The position numbers and the translations under genes are program-made. A model generated the notes under the pieces. The model was not told where the DNA came from and made no database searches. It worked only from the letters and a program-made list of their open reading frames with translations. A DNA stretch of 64,000 nucleotides from Saccharopolyspora kobensis (GTDB lineage: Bacteria; Actinomycetota; Actinomycetes; Mycobacteriales; Pseudonocardiaceae), in the NCBI RefSeq assembly GCF_900108315.1, contig NZ_FNVB01000007.1, positions 186,001-250,000 of the forward strand. The letters run 5' to 3'. The first letter of the stretch is position 1. The number at the start of each line of letters is the position of its first letter. Below are positions 25,173 to 33,381 of the stretch, piece by piece.

Positions 25173-27092
25173 GTGGTGACGCTGCTGGGGTCCGTGAGCA
25201 GTCCGGCCGACGTCCGGCGCCTTAAACACGCTGAGCTGGCGCAACTGGCCGACGAGATCAGGAAGTTCCTGATCGAGAAGGTCTCGCGCACCGGTGGTCA
25301 TCTGGGGCCGAACCTGGGCGCGGTGGAGCTGACCCTGGCCGTGCACCGGGTGTTCGACTCGCCGCGCGACGCGGTCGTGTTCGACACCGGGCACCAGGCC
25401 TACGTGCACAAGATCATCACCGGCAGGCAGGGCGGCTTCGACCAGCTGCGCAAGCGGGACGGCCTGTCCGGCTACCCGTCGCGCGCCGAGAGCGACCACG
25501 ACCACGTGGAGAACAGCCACGCCTCGACCGCGCTGTCCTACGCCGACGGCATGGCCCGCGCCTACCAGCTGCGCGGTGAGCAGCGGCACGCCGTGGCGAT
25601 CGTCGGCGACGGTGCGCTGACCGGCGGGATGTGCTGGGAGGCGCTGAACAACATCGCCGCCGACCAGGAGCGCCCGGTGGTGATCGTGGTCAACGACAAC
25701 GGCCGCTCCTACGCCCCGACCATCGGCGGCCTGGCCGAGCACCTCGCCGCGCTGCGGCTGAACCCGAGCTACGAGAAGGCGCTGGAGAGCGGTCGCCGCA
25801 CGCTGCGCAACCTGCCCGTGGTGGGCCGCTCGCTCTACACCGGCCTGCACGCGGCCAAGAGCGGCATCAAGGACGCCTTCGCCCCGCAGGTCATGTTCTC
25901 CGACCTCGGCATCAAGTACCTGGGTCCGGTGGACGGCCACGACATCCGCGCGATGGAGCACGCGCTGCAGATGGCCAAGTCCTTCGGCGGGCCGGTGATC
26001 GTGCACGCGGTGACCCGCAAGGGCAACGGCTTCGCCCCGGCCGAGAACGACCAGGCCGAGCAGATGCACCAGGTCAAGGTCATCGACCCGGAGACCGGCC
26101 TGCCGAAGAAGCCGGCCCCGAAGAGCTGGACCGACGTCTACGCCGACGAGCTGGTGAAGATCGGCGCGGAGCGGCCCGACGTGGTGGCCATCACCGCGGC
26201 CATGCTCGGCCCGACCGGGCTGCGCAAGTTCGGCGAGGCCTACCCGGACCGCTGCTTCGACGTCGGCATCGCCGAGCAGCACGGGATGACCGCGGCGGCC
26301 GGACTGGCGATGGGCGGGCTGCACCCGGTGTTCGCGGTGTACTCGACGTTCCTCAACCGCGCCTTCGACCAGCTGCTGATGGACGTCGCGCTGCACAAGC
26401 AGGCGGTGACGGTCACCCTGGACCGCTCCGGCATCACCGGCGACGACGGCGCCAGCCACAACGGCATGTGGGACCTGTCGATCCTGGGTCTGATCCCGGG
26501 CATCAAGGTCGCCGCACCGCGCGACGCGGTGACGCTGCGCGAGGAGCTGCGCGAAGCGGTGGCCGTGGAGGACGGGCCGACCGTGGTGCGCTTCTCCAAG
26601 GGATCGGTGATCGAGGAGGTCCCGGCGGTCGAGCGCGTCGGCGGCGTCGACGTGCTGCGGCGCGGCCAGGGCGACGTGCTGCTGGTCGCGGTCGGCGCGT
26701 TCGGTCAGCTGGCGGTGGCGGCGGCCGAGCGGCTGGACGCGCAGGGCATCGACGTCACGGTGGTCGACCCGCGCTGGGTGGTGCCGGTCCCGGAACAGGT
26801 CGTCGAGCTGGCGGCCCGGCACCGGCTGGTGGTCACCCTGGAGGACTGCGGCAGGCACGGCGGCTTCGGCTGGGCGCTGGCGGCCGCGCTGCGCGACGCG
26901 GAGCTGGACGTGCCGCTGCGCGACCTGGCGGTGCCGAACCGGTTCCTGGACCACTCCTCGCGCGAGGAGGTGCTGGCCGAACTCGGCCTCACCGAGCAGG
27001 ACATCGCCGCCCGGATCACCGGCTGGCTGGCGAAGTTCGGCGGCCCGCGGGTCCCGCTGCGCGTCGCCGACCGCCCGGCCGCCAACGGCTGA
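25173..27092 (+). CDS. dxs: 1-deoxy-D-xylulose-5-phosphate synthase
   Basis: The 639-residue thiamine-diphosphate enzyme condenses pyruvate and glyceraldehyde-3-phosphate, the first step of the MEP isoprenoid pathway. The ThDP motif runs from [18 protein letters not shown] to VIVVNDN (about 148-175). The substrate-binding [17 protein letters not shown] and [10 protein letters not shown] lie near the N-terminus. The transketolase pyrimidine domain holds [20 protein letters not shown] with the conserved Glu, and the C-terminal domain follows from about 510. The start is GTG at 25173 or GTG at 25176, both after GAGGTGGA. A palindromic repeat follows the stop. Confidence 0.96.
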   Translation: MVTLLGSVSSPADVRRLKHAELAQLADEIRKFLIEKVSRTGGHLGPNLGAVELTLAVHRVFDSPRDAVVFDTGHQAYVHKIITGRQGGFDQLRKRDGLSGYPSRAESDHDHVENSHASTALSYADGMARAYQLRGEQRHAVAIVGDGALTGGMCWEALNNIAADQERPVVIVVNDNGRSYAPTIGGLAEHLAALRLNPSYEKALESGRRTLRNLPVVGRSLYTGLHAAKSGIKDAFAPQVMFSDLGIKYLGPVDGHDIRAMEHALQMAKSFGGPVIVHAVTRKGNGFAPAENDQAEQMHQVKVIDPETGLPKKPAPKSWTDVYADELVKIGAERPDVVAITAAMLGPTGLRKFGEAYPDRCFDVGIAEQHGMTAAAGLAMGGLHPVFAVYSTFLNRAFDQLLMDVALHKQAVTVTLDRSGITGDDGASHNGMWDLSILGLIPGIKVAAPRDAVTLREELREAVAVEDGPTVVRFSKGSVIEEVPAVERVGGVDVLRRGQGDVLLVAVGAFGQLAVAAAERLDAQGIDVTVVDPRWVVPVPEQVVELAARHRLVVTLEDCGRHGGFGWALAAALRDAELDVPLRDLAVPNRFLDHSSREEVLAELGLTEQDIAARITGWLAKFGGPRVPLRVADRPAANG

Positions 27093-27112
27093 CCGCCGCC
27101 TGCGGACCACCT

Positions 27113-27242
27113 GCGCAACTTCCATTGAAGTTGGATGTCCAATTTCAATGGAAGTTGCGCGCCGTCGGCGTGTCGGGGCCCGACACACCGACGGGTGCGC
27201 AATTTCAATGGAAATCAGCTCTTCGATTTCCATTGAAATTGC
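27113..27242. repeat. Composite palindromic intergenic repeat, copy 2
   Basis: Three consecutive hairpins are seen. The first is 27113-27160, with 23-bp arms, one G/A mismatch and a 2-nt loop. The second is 27162-27194, with 16-bp arms CCGTCGGCGTGTCGGG, one mismatch and almost no loop. The third is 27199-27242, with perfect 18-bp arms GCAATTTCAATGGAAATC and an 8-nt loop. Sequence and order match the repeat at 18667-18784. It lies after dxs and could end its transcript. Confidence 0.8.
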
Positions 27243-27306
27243 CTGCCTCCGGAGGGGTTGATCGCGTCGGGGGTTCGCGGGGGGTGCGTTGTGGCAGGGT
27301 GAAGGC

Positions 27307-27993
27307 GTGCGAATCCTGGTCGTCGAGGACGAGAAGCCGTTGGCCGACGCGGTCGCCCGGGGGTTGCGGCGGGACGGGATGGCCGTCGACGTCGCCTACG
27401 ACGGCGAGAGCGGTCAGGAGAAGGCGTCCATCACCCGCTACGACGTCGTGGTGCTCGACCGCGACCTGCCCGGCATGTCCGGCGACGAGCTGTGCCGGCA
27501 GCTGATCAACTCCGGCGCGCTCACGCGGGTGCTGATGCTCACCGCGAGTGGCACGGTCGCCGACCGGGTCGCCGGGCTGTCCCTGGGCGCCGACGACTAC
27601 CTGGCCAAGCCGTTCGCCTTCGCCGAGCTGGTGGCCCGCGTGCGGGCGCTGGGTCGGCGCGCGACGCCTGCCCAGCCGCCGCTGCTCACCGCGCTCGATC
27701 TGGAGCTGGACCCGGCGCGGCGCACGGTCCGCCGCGGCGACGGCGAGATCGAGCTGACCCGCAAGGAACTCGGCGTCCTGGAGGTCCTGCTGTCGGCGGG
27801 CGGCGCGGTGGTGAGCTCCGAGGAGCTGCTGGAGCGGGTCTGGGACGAGAACGCCGACCCGTTCACCACGACGGTGCGGGTCACGATGATGACGTTGCGC
27901 AAGAAGCTGGGCGAGCCGGGCATCATCGAGACCGTGGTCGGCTCCGGCTACCGCGTGCCGTCGGCGGGACGCGCCGAGCACGCGCGGGACTGA
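27307..27993 (+). CDS. OmpR/PhoB-type response regulator
   Basis: The 228-residue protein starts VRILVVEDEKPLADAVARGL, with the acidic pocket of a receiver domain. The phosphorylated Asp is in VVLDRDLPGMSG (about residue 51) and the conserved Lys in DDYLAKPFAF. The C-terminal winged helix-turn-helix contains ELTRKELGVLEVLLSAGG and TVRVTMMTLRKKLGEPG, ending VGSGYRVP. GTG at 27307 follows AGGGTGAAGGC. It is followed after 4 nt by its sensor kinase gene. The signal is unknown; the family often responds to envelope or antibiotic stress. Confidence 0.93.
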   Translation: MRILVVEDEKPLADAVARGLRRDGMAVDVAYDGESGQEKASITRYDVVVLDRDLPGMSGDELCRQLINSGALTRVLMLTASGTVADRVAGLSLGADDYLAKPFAFAELVARVRALGRRATPAQPPLLTALDLELDPARRTVRRGDGEIELTRKELGVLEVLLSAGGAVVSSEELLERVWDENADPFTTTVRVTMMTLRKKLGEPGIIETVVGSGYRVPSAGRAEHARD

Positions 27994-27997
27994 CCGG

Positions 27998-29143
27998 ATG
28001 TGCACCTCCGGCCGGTCGTTCTCCCGCCGCGGCCCCGGCCTCCGGCTCCGCCTGACGCTGCTGTCGACCGGGCTGGTCGCGGTGGTCAGCGGCCTGCTGC
28101 TGTGGCTGGGCTGGGTGCTGGTGGGCAACGTGGTGGCCGCGGTGCCGCAGCTGCCGGACGGCACGGTGGTGCGCGTGCACGGTGTGGACGTGCCCGCGCC
28201 GCTGCTGGGCGAGGCGCTGCGCGACTCCGCGCGCCAGCAGGTCCTGCTGATCGGCGGCGGGGCCTTCGTGGCCGTGGTGCTGGCCGCCGCGCTGCTGGCG
28301 TGGACGGTGACCGGCCGGGTGCTGCGCCCGCTGCACGAGGTGACCGCGACCGCGCGGCGGCTCTCGGCGGAGTCGCTGGACGAGCGGATCGCGCTGAGCG
28401 GCCCGCGCGACGAGGTGGCCCGCCTGGCCGACACCTTCGACGAGATGCTCGACCGGTTGCAGGCGGCGTTCGACTCCCAGCGCCGCTTCGTGGCCAACGC
28501 GAGCCACGAACTGCGCACGCCGCTGTCGGTGATCCGCACGGAGCTGGAGGTCACGCTGTCGGACCCCGACGCCGACGAAGCGGAGCTGCGCCGGATGGCC
28601 GAGGTGGTCCGCGAGGCCACCGCGCGCGCGGAACGGCTGGTGGAGGCGCTGCTCCTGCTGGCTCGCACGGAAGGCGTCGAACTGGCGGTGCGCGAACCCG
28701 TGGACCTCGCCGAAGTGGTGGGGCGAGCGCGGCGCGCGGTGGAACCCGAGGTCCGCCAGCGCGGATTGCGGGTGGAGTGCAGCGGCGAACCGGCTTTCGC
28801 GGTGGGCGACCCGGCGCTGCTGGAACGGGTGGCGGGAAACCTGCTGGAGAACGCGGTGCGGCACAACGCCGACGGCGGCTGGGTGCGGATCTCCATCGGC
28901 AGCGATCCGCGGTGGACGACCCTGCGAGTGGCCTCCTCGGGGCCGAGAATCCCGCCGGAGCAGGTGGAATCGCTCTTCGAACCGTTCCGCCGGGCAGGCG
29001 TCGAGCGAACCGCCCGCAGCGGAGCGGGCCTGGGCCTGTCCATCGTCCAAGCGGCGACGAAGGCCCATCACGGCCGGGTCAGCGCCGAAGCCCTGCCCAC
29101 CGGGGGCCTGGCGGTCACGATCCAACTCCCCGCCGCGCCCTGA
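27998..29143 (+). CDS. Sensor histidine kinase
   Basis: The 381-residue protein has a membrane helix at about 20-45 and a short extracellular loop of about 45 residues. A second helix (VLLIGGGAFVAVVLAAALLAWTV) leads to a HAMP domain with RPLHEVTATARRLSAESLDE. The H-box is FVANASHELRTPLSVIRTEL near residue 165. The ATPase domain has the N-box NLLENAVRHNADG and G-box RSGAGLGLSIV. The short sensor loop suggests it reads membrane or small-ligand signals. It forms an operon with the upstream regulator and converges with a Uma2 gene 4 nt away, without room for a terminator. Confidence 0.93.
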   Translation: MCTSGRSFSRRGPGLRLRLTLLSTGLVAVVSGLLLWLGWVLVGNVVAAVPQLPDGTVVRVHGVDVPAPLLGEALRDSARQQVLLIGGGAFVAVVLAAALLAWTVTGRVLRPLHEVTATARRLSAESLDERIALSGPRDEVARLADTFDEMLDRLQAAFDSQRRFVANASHELRTPLSVIRTELEVTLSDPDADEAELRRMAEVVREATARAERLVEALLLLARTEGVELAVREPVDLAEVVGRARRAVEPEVRQRGLRVECSGEPAFAVGDPALLERVAGNLLENAVRHNADGGWVRISIGSDPRWTTLRVASSGPRIPPEQVESLFEPFRRAGVERTARSGAGLGLSIVQAATKAHHGRVSAEALPTGGLAVTIQLPAAP

Positions 29144-29147
29144 CGGA

Positions 29148-29735
29148 TCAGGTCGAGAGCCGCAGCGATGCCACGTCGACGTCGAGGGTGACCGGGCTCG
29201 AGGCGATGCGCACCGGTCCTTCGCCGAGCGCCGCGGTGCCTTCGCACTTGTACCTGCCGTCGACCAGCCGGTACGCGGCCAGTTCGACGGGGCCGCCGTG
29301 GTCCTGGGCGACGCTCCAGAAGTAGGGGACACCGGCCCGCTCGCAAGCCTGGAACTTCTCCTGCTGCTCGCTGGAGGTGTTGCCCGGGGACCAGATCTCG
29401 CCGATGAGCAGGACGTTGCCCGGTTGGAACGAGGTGCCGACCGGCGGGGTGTCGAGCACGAGGAAGTCGGGGATGAGCGCTGAGCGGTTGCTGGTGCTGA
29501 TCTCGACGCCGATGCCACCGACCGCGTAGAGATCGGTGCGCTCAGCGGTGCTGATCGCCTGGTCGAACAGCGAGATGATCCGCTTCTCGGCCCACTGGTG
29601 CTGTCCGCTGGGCGGTGGCGTCACGAGCCAGTACCCCTCGATGAGTTCCAGGCGCGAACCGTCCTCGCGGGCCGGGAGCGCATGCCAGTCGGCGATCGTG
29701 AAGGGACCCAGTTCGTGCTGGACAAGCGCGGTCAC
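29148..29735 (-). CDS. Uma2-family protein (PD-(D/E)XK fold)
   Basis: The 195-residue protein matches the Uma2/DUF820 family. The N-terminal block is ALPAREDGSRLELIEGYWLV, and SGQHQWAEKRIISLFDQAI follows. The nuclease-like core is RSALIPDFLVLDTPP, then NVLLIGEIWSPGNTSSEQQEK. The PD and E-x-W-S-P motifs correspond to the D and E of the PD-(D/E)XK fold, but the usual third-strand lysine is not evident. The family is expanded in actinobacteria and cyanobacteria and its activity is mostly unproven. GTG start. No mobile element flanks it. Confidence 0.85.
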   Translation of the reverse strand: MTALVQHELGPFTIADWHALPAREDGSRLELIEGYWLVTPPPSGQHQWAEKRIISLFDQAISTAERTDLYAVGGIGVEISTSNRSALIPDFLVLDTPPVGTSFQPGNVLLIGEIWSPGNTSSEQQEKFQACERAGVPYFWSVAQDHGGPVELAAYRLVDGRYKCEGTAALGEGPVRIASSPVTLDVDVASLRLST

Positions 29736-29801
29736 CGGCCATCACCTCATCTCCGTCCGATCCCATCATGGCAGATGAGGCCACCGGACCTCATGCGCGA
29801 A

Positions 29802-29834
29802 GCGGGGCCGGGGCGCTTCTCGCCCCGGCCCCGC
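29802..29834 (-). terminator. Terminator hairpin of the fadAB operon
   Basis: Perfect 14-bp arms GCGGGGCCGGGGCG and complement (29802-29815, 29821-29834) with a CTTCT loop begin 16 nt after the fadB stop on the minus strand. Confidence 0.75.
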
Positions 29835-29849
29835 GTCAGCTCGCTCCGA

Positions 29850-31946
29850 TCAAGCGGGGACCGATGCCGCGCCCGGGTCGAGGAAGCGCTTGCCGTTGAT
29901 CTTCTCCGAGATGCCCGCCCGGTCCAGGTACGGCGTGATGCCGCCCAGCCAGAACGGCCAGCCCGCACCGAGGAGCATGCACAGGTCGATGTCCTGCGCC
30001 TCGGCGACCACGCCCTCGTCGAGCATGATCCGGATCTCCTCGGCCAGCGCGTTCAGCGCGCGGTCGCGGACCTCCTCGGAGGTCGAGGGCTTGTCGCCCT
30101 GCTCCCACAGCGCCGCGACCTCGGGGTCGACGACCTGCTCGCCGGAGTCGTCGCTGGTCCACACCGCGGTCTTGCGGGCCTCGACGAAGCGCTGCATGTT
30201 GGCGCTGATGCCGAAGCGGTCCGGGTAGGCCGCGTGCATCGTCTCGTTGACGTGCTGGGCGACCGCCGGGCCGACCAGCTGCAGCAGCACCATCGGCGTC
30301 ATCGGCAGGCCCAGCGGCTCCAGGGCGTTGTCGGCGACCTCGAACGGGGTGCCCTCGTCGACGGTCGCGATGACCTCGCCCATGAAGCGGGTCAGCAGCC
30401 GGTTGACCACGAACGCCGGGGCGTCCTTGACCAGCACGCTGGACTTCTTCAGCTGCTTGCCGACCTTGAACGCGGTGGCCAGCGCCGCGTCGTCGGTCCG
30501 CTCGCCGCGCACCACCTCCAGCAGCGGCAGGACCGCGACCGGGTTGAAGAAGTGGAAGCCGACGACCCGCTCCGGGTGCTGCAGCTTCGAGGCCATCTCG
30601 GTGATCGACAGCGACGAGGTGTTGGTCGCCAGGATCGCCTCGGCGGAGACGTGCTGCTCCAGCTCGGCGAACACCTGCTGCTTGACCGACATCTCCTCGA
30701 ACACGGCCTCGATGACGAAGTCGGCGTCGGCGAACGCCGCCTTGTCCAGCGAGCCGGTGACCAGCGCCTTGAGCTTGTTCACCGCGTCCGGCGACAGCCG
30801 GCCCTTGGCGGCCAGCTTGTCGATCTCGCCGTGGATGTAGGCCACGCCGCGGTCGATGCGCTCCTGGTCGATGTCGGTGATGACCACCGGCACCTCCAGG
30901 CGGCGCACGAACAGCAGCGCCAGCTGTCCGGCCATCAGCCCGGCGCCGACCACGCCGACCTTCTTGACCTCCCGGGCCAGCGACTTGTCCGGCGCACCGG
31001 CCGGCCGCTTGGCGCGCTTCTGGGTCAGGTCGAACGAGTACAGCCCGGAGCGCAGCTCGTCGGACATCAGCGCGTCGGCCAGCGCCTCGGTCTCGGCCGC
31101 GTAGCCGGCGTCGAGGTCGTTGCCGCGGGCCAGCTCGATCAGCTCGACGGCCTTGGTCACGGCCGGGGAGGCGCCGTGCGTGCGGGCCTCGACGATGCCC
31201 TTGGCGCGGGCCACCGCGTCGTCCCAGCCCTTGCCGCGGTCGATCTCCGGGCGCGTCACGGCCTGCTCGCCGTTGATCACGCGGACCGCCCAGCGGATCG
31301 ACTCCTCGATGAAGTCGGGGCTGTCCAGCAGCTCGTCGAAGATGCCCAGGCCCTGGGCCTTCTTCGGGCTGAGCATCCGGTTCTGGCTGAGCGCGTTCTC
31401 GATGATCACGGTGACCGCGGCGTCCGGACCGATCAGGTTCGGCAGCAGCTGGGTGCCGCCCCAGCCCGGGAACAGGCCGAGGAAGCACTCCGGGAACGCG
31501 ACCATGCCCGCGGACTTCGACACCGTCCGGTAGTGGCAGGACAGCGCCAGCTCCAGGCCGCCGCCCAGGGCCGCGCCGTTGACGAACGCGAAGGTCGGGA
31601 TCTTCGACTCGGTCAGCCTGCGGAACACGTCGTGACCGGTCTTGGCGATCAGGTGCGCGTGCTCGCGCTCGGTGATCCGGCCGATGCCCGACAGGTCGGC
31701 GCCGACGGCGAAGATGAACGGCTTGCCGGTGACCGCGATGGCCGCGGGCTCGGCCGCGAACGCCTCGTCCAGCGCGGCGTTCAGGCTCTCCAGCCCGCCG
31801 GGGCCGAAGGTGGACGGCCGGGTGTGGTCGTGGCCGTTGTCGATGGTGATCAGCGCGAGCTTGCCGGACAGGCCGGGGACGTCCACGAGGCGGGTGCGCG
31901 CCTTGGTGACCACCTCGTCCGGGAACAGCGCGGCGAATTCGGTCAC
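29850..31946 (-). CDS. fadB: Multifunctional 3-hydroxyacyl-CoA dehydrogenase/enoyl-CoA hydratase (FadB type)
   Basis: The 698-residue protein catalyses hydration and NAD-dependent oxidation in fatty-acid beta-oxidation. The crotonase half contains FIFAVGADLSGIGRI and NGAALGGGLELALS with one catalytic Glu. PECFLGLFPGWGGTQLLP supplies the second. The dehydrogenase half starts KVGVVGAGLMAGQLALLF (NAD loop, about 335) and contains EAVFEEMSVKQQVFAELE, ATNTSSLSI and VVGFHFFNPV with the catalytic His. Two C-terminal dehydrogenase domains follow. The GTG start overlaps the fadA stop (GTGA) with GGAGG upstream, so the two are co-translated as in the fatty-acid oxidation complex. Confidence 0.94.
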   Translation of the reverse strand: MTEFAALFPDEVVTKARTRLVDVPGLSGKLALITIDNGHDHTRPSTFGPGGLESLNAALDEAFAAEPAAIAVTGKPFIFAVGADLSGIGRITEREHAHLIAKTGHDVFRRLTESKIPTFAFVNGAALGGGLELALSCHYRTVSKSAGMVAFPECFLGLFPGWGGTQLLPNLIGPDAAVTVIIENALSQNRMLSPKKAQGLGIFDELLDSPDFIEESIRWAVRVINGEQAVTRPEIDRGKGWDDAVARAKGIVEARTHGASPAVTKAVELIELARGNDLDAGYAAETEALADALMSDELRSGLYSFDLTQKRAKRPAGAPDKSLAREVKKVGVVGAGLMAGQLALLFVRRLEVPVVITDIDQERIDRGVAYIHGEIDKLAAKGRLSPDAVNKLKALVTGSLDKAAFADADFVIEAVFEEMSVKQQVFAELEQHVSAEAILATNTSSLSITEMASKLQHPERVVGFHFFNPVAVLPLLEVVRGERTDDAALATAFKVGKQLKKSSVLVKDAPAFVVNRLLTRFMGEVIATVDEGTPFEVADNALEPLGLPMTPMVLLQLVGPAVAQHVNETMHAAYPDRFGISANMQRFVEARKTAVWTSDDSGEQVVDPEVAALWEQGDKPSTSEEVRDRALNALAEEIRIMLDEGVVAEAQDIDLCMLLGAGWPFWLGGITPYLDRAGISEKINGKRFLDPGAASVPA

Positions 31947-33187
31947 TGCTCGCCTCCTGCGTTGTAGTTCGGGTTCTCCCAGATGACCGTTCCGCCCATG
32001 CCGAAGCCGATGCACATGGTGGTGATGCCGTAGCGGACCTCGGGGTGCTCGGCGAAGTGCCGGGACAGCTGCGTCATCAGCCGCACGCCGGAGGAGGCCA
32101 GCGGGTGACCGCAGGCGATCGCGCCGCCCCACGGGTTGACCCGCGGGTCGTCGTCGGCGATGCCGAAGTGCTCCAGGAAGGCCAGCACCTGGACGGCGAA
32201 CGCCTCGTTGATCTCGAACAGGCCGATGTCGTCGATGCTCAGCCCGGCGCGCTCCAGCGCCTTCTCGGTGGCGGGCACCGGACCGACGCCCATGACCTCC
32301 GGCTCGACACCGGCGAAGGCGTAGCCGACCAGCCGCATGCCGACCGGCAGGCCCAGCTCGGCGGCGGTGTCGGCGTCGGCCAGCAGGCAGCCGGTGGCGC
32401 CGTCGTTGAGGCCGGCCGCGTTGCCCGGCGTGACCCGGCCGTGCGGGCGGAACGGCGTCTTGAGTCCGGCCAGCGCCTCGGTGGTGGTGCCGGGGCGCGG
32501 CGGCTCGTCGGTGGTGGCCAGGCCCCAGCCCTGTTCGGCGGAGCGGGTGGACACCGGCACCAGGTCGGGGGTGATCTTGCCGGCCCGCAGCGCATCGTCG
32601 TAGCGCTGCTGGCTCAGGGCCGCGTAGGCGTCGGTGCGCTCCTTGGTCAGCGTCGGGAACCGGTCGTGCAGGTTCTCCGCGGTGGAGCCCATGATCAGCG
32701 CGGTCGGGTCGACGATCTTGTCGGACACGTACCGCGGGTTCGGGTCGACGCCCTCGCCCATCGGGTGGTTGCCCATGTGCTCGACGCCGCCCGCGATCGC
32801 CACGTCGTAGGCGCCGAAGGCGATGCCGCTGGAGATCGTGGTCACCGCGGTCATGGCGCCCGCGCACATCCGGTCGATGGCGAAGCCCGGGACCGACTTG
32901 GGCAGGCCGGCCAGCAGCGCGGCGCTGCGGCCGATGGTCAGGCCCTGGTCGCCGATCTGGGTGGTGGCGGCGATGCCGACCTCGTCGATGCGCTCCGGCG
33001 GCAGCTCCGGGTGCCGCCGCAGCAGCTCACGGATGACCTTGACGACGAGGTCGTCGGCGCGGGTCTCGGCGTAGATGCCCTTGGAACCGGCCTTGCCGAA
33101 CGGCGTGCGTACGCCGTCGACGAAGACCACGTCCCGAACCGCTGGGCGGCTGCGGCTGTCGGCGGGTGCCGACGCAGGTGCGGCCAC
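31943..33187 (-). CDS. fadA: Acetyl-CoA C-acyltransferase (thiolase, FadA type)
   Basis: The 414-residue thiolase cleaves 3-ketoacyl-CoA to acetyl-CoA and a shortened acyl-CoA. The nucleophilic Cys lies in IDRMCAGAMTAV (about 104), the catalytic His in GGAIACGHPLASSG, and the second Cys in TTMCIGFGMGG. FEINEAFAVQ supplies the N-E-A-F motif. A 17-residue extension rich in Ala/Ser precedes RDVVFVDGVRTPFGK. GTG start with GAGGAGCAC upstream. The operator-like pair just before it suggests control by a fatty-acid-responsive TetR or GntR regulator. Confidence 0.94.
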   Translation of the reverse strand: MAAPASAPADSRSRPAVRDVVFVDGVRTPFGKAGSKGIYAETRADDLVVKVIRELLRRHPELPPERIDEVGIAATTQIGDQGLTIGRSAALLAGLPKSVPGFAIDRMCAGAMTAVTTISSGIAFGAYDVAIAGGVEHMGNHPMGEGVDPNPRYVSDKIVDPTALIMGSTAENLHDRFPTLTKERTDAYAALSQQRYDDALRAGKITPDLVPVSTRSAEQGWGLATTDEPPRPGTTTEALAGLKTPFRPHGRVTPGNAAGLNDGATGCLLADADTAAELGLPVGMRLVGYAFAGVEPEVMGVGPVPATEKALERAGLSIDDIGLFEINEAFAVQVLAFLEHFGIADDDPRVNPWGGAIACGHPLASSGVRLMTQLSRHFAEHPEVRYGITTMCIGFGMGGTVIWENPNYNAGGEQ

Positions 33188-33240
33188 GGCGTGCTCCTCA
33201 CTGGCTTGGTGGATGGTGCTCGGCCGGGTCCGCGCGGAGA

Positions 33241-33285
33241 CTACCGACCGGTAACCGCACTCTAGCGCTTATTACCCGCCGGTAA
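33241..33285 (-). promoter_or_regulatory. Tandem inverted-repeat operator upstream of fadA
   Basis: Two related sites, cTACC-GACC-GGTAA (33241-33254) and TTACC-CGCC-GGTAA (33272-33285), have centres 31 bp apart, three helical turns. They lie 54-98 bp upstream of the fadA start. TetR-type regulators of fatty-acid catabolism bind comparable palindromes; the specific regulator is unknown. Confidence 0.55.
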
Positions 33286-33381
33286 CCACACGCCCACCCC
33301 TGTCGGGTGTCTCACATGCTGATCGCGCGCCCGCCGACGGTGTCGATCATCCTCGACGTCGGCCCGTTCCGCCGTGGCGGC

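Noticed and set aside
24888..27233. A 781-codon minus-strand frame opposite dxs
   Set aside because: It is the complement of a clearly coding gene, with low-complexity His/Arg/Gln content and no motif.
27113..27242. Insertion-sequence ends or MITE
   Set aside because: No target-site duplication or transposase is visible and the hairpins are serial, not terminal. A non-autonomous element cannot be excluded, but composite intergenic repeat is the better description.
29598..31967. A 789-codon plus-strand frame opposite fadB
   Set aside because: The composition (long Arg/Gln/His/Leu runs) is that of an antisense shadow; fadB has full domain support.
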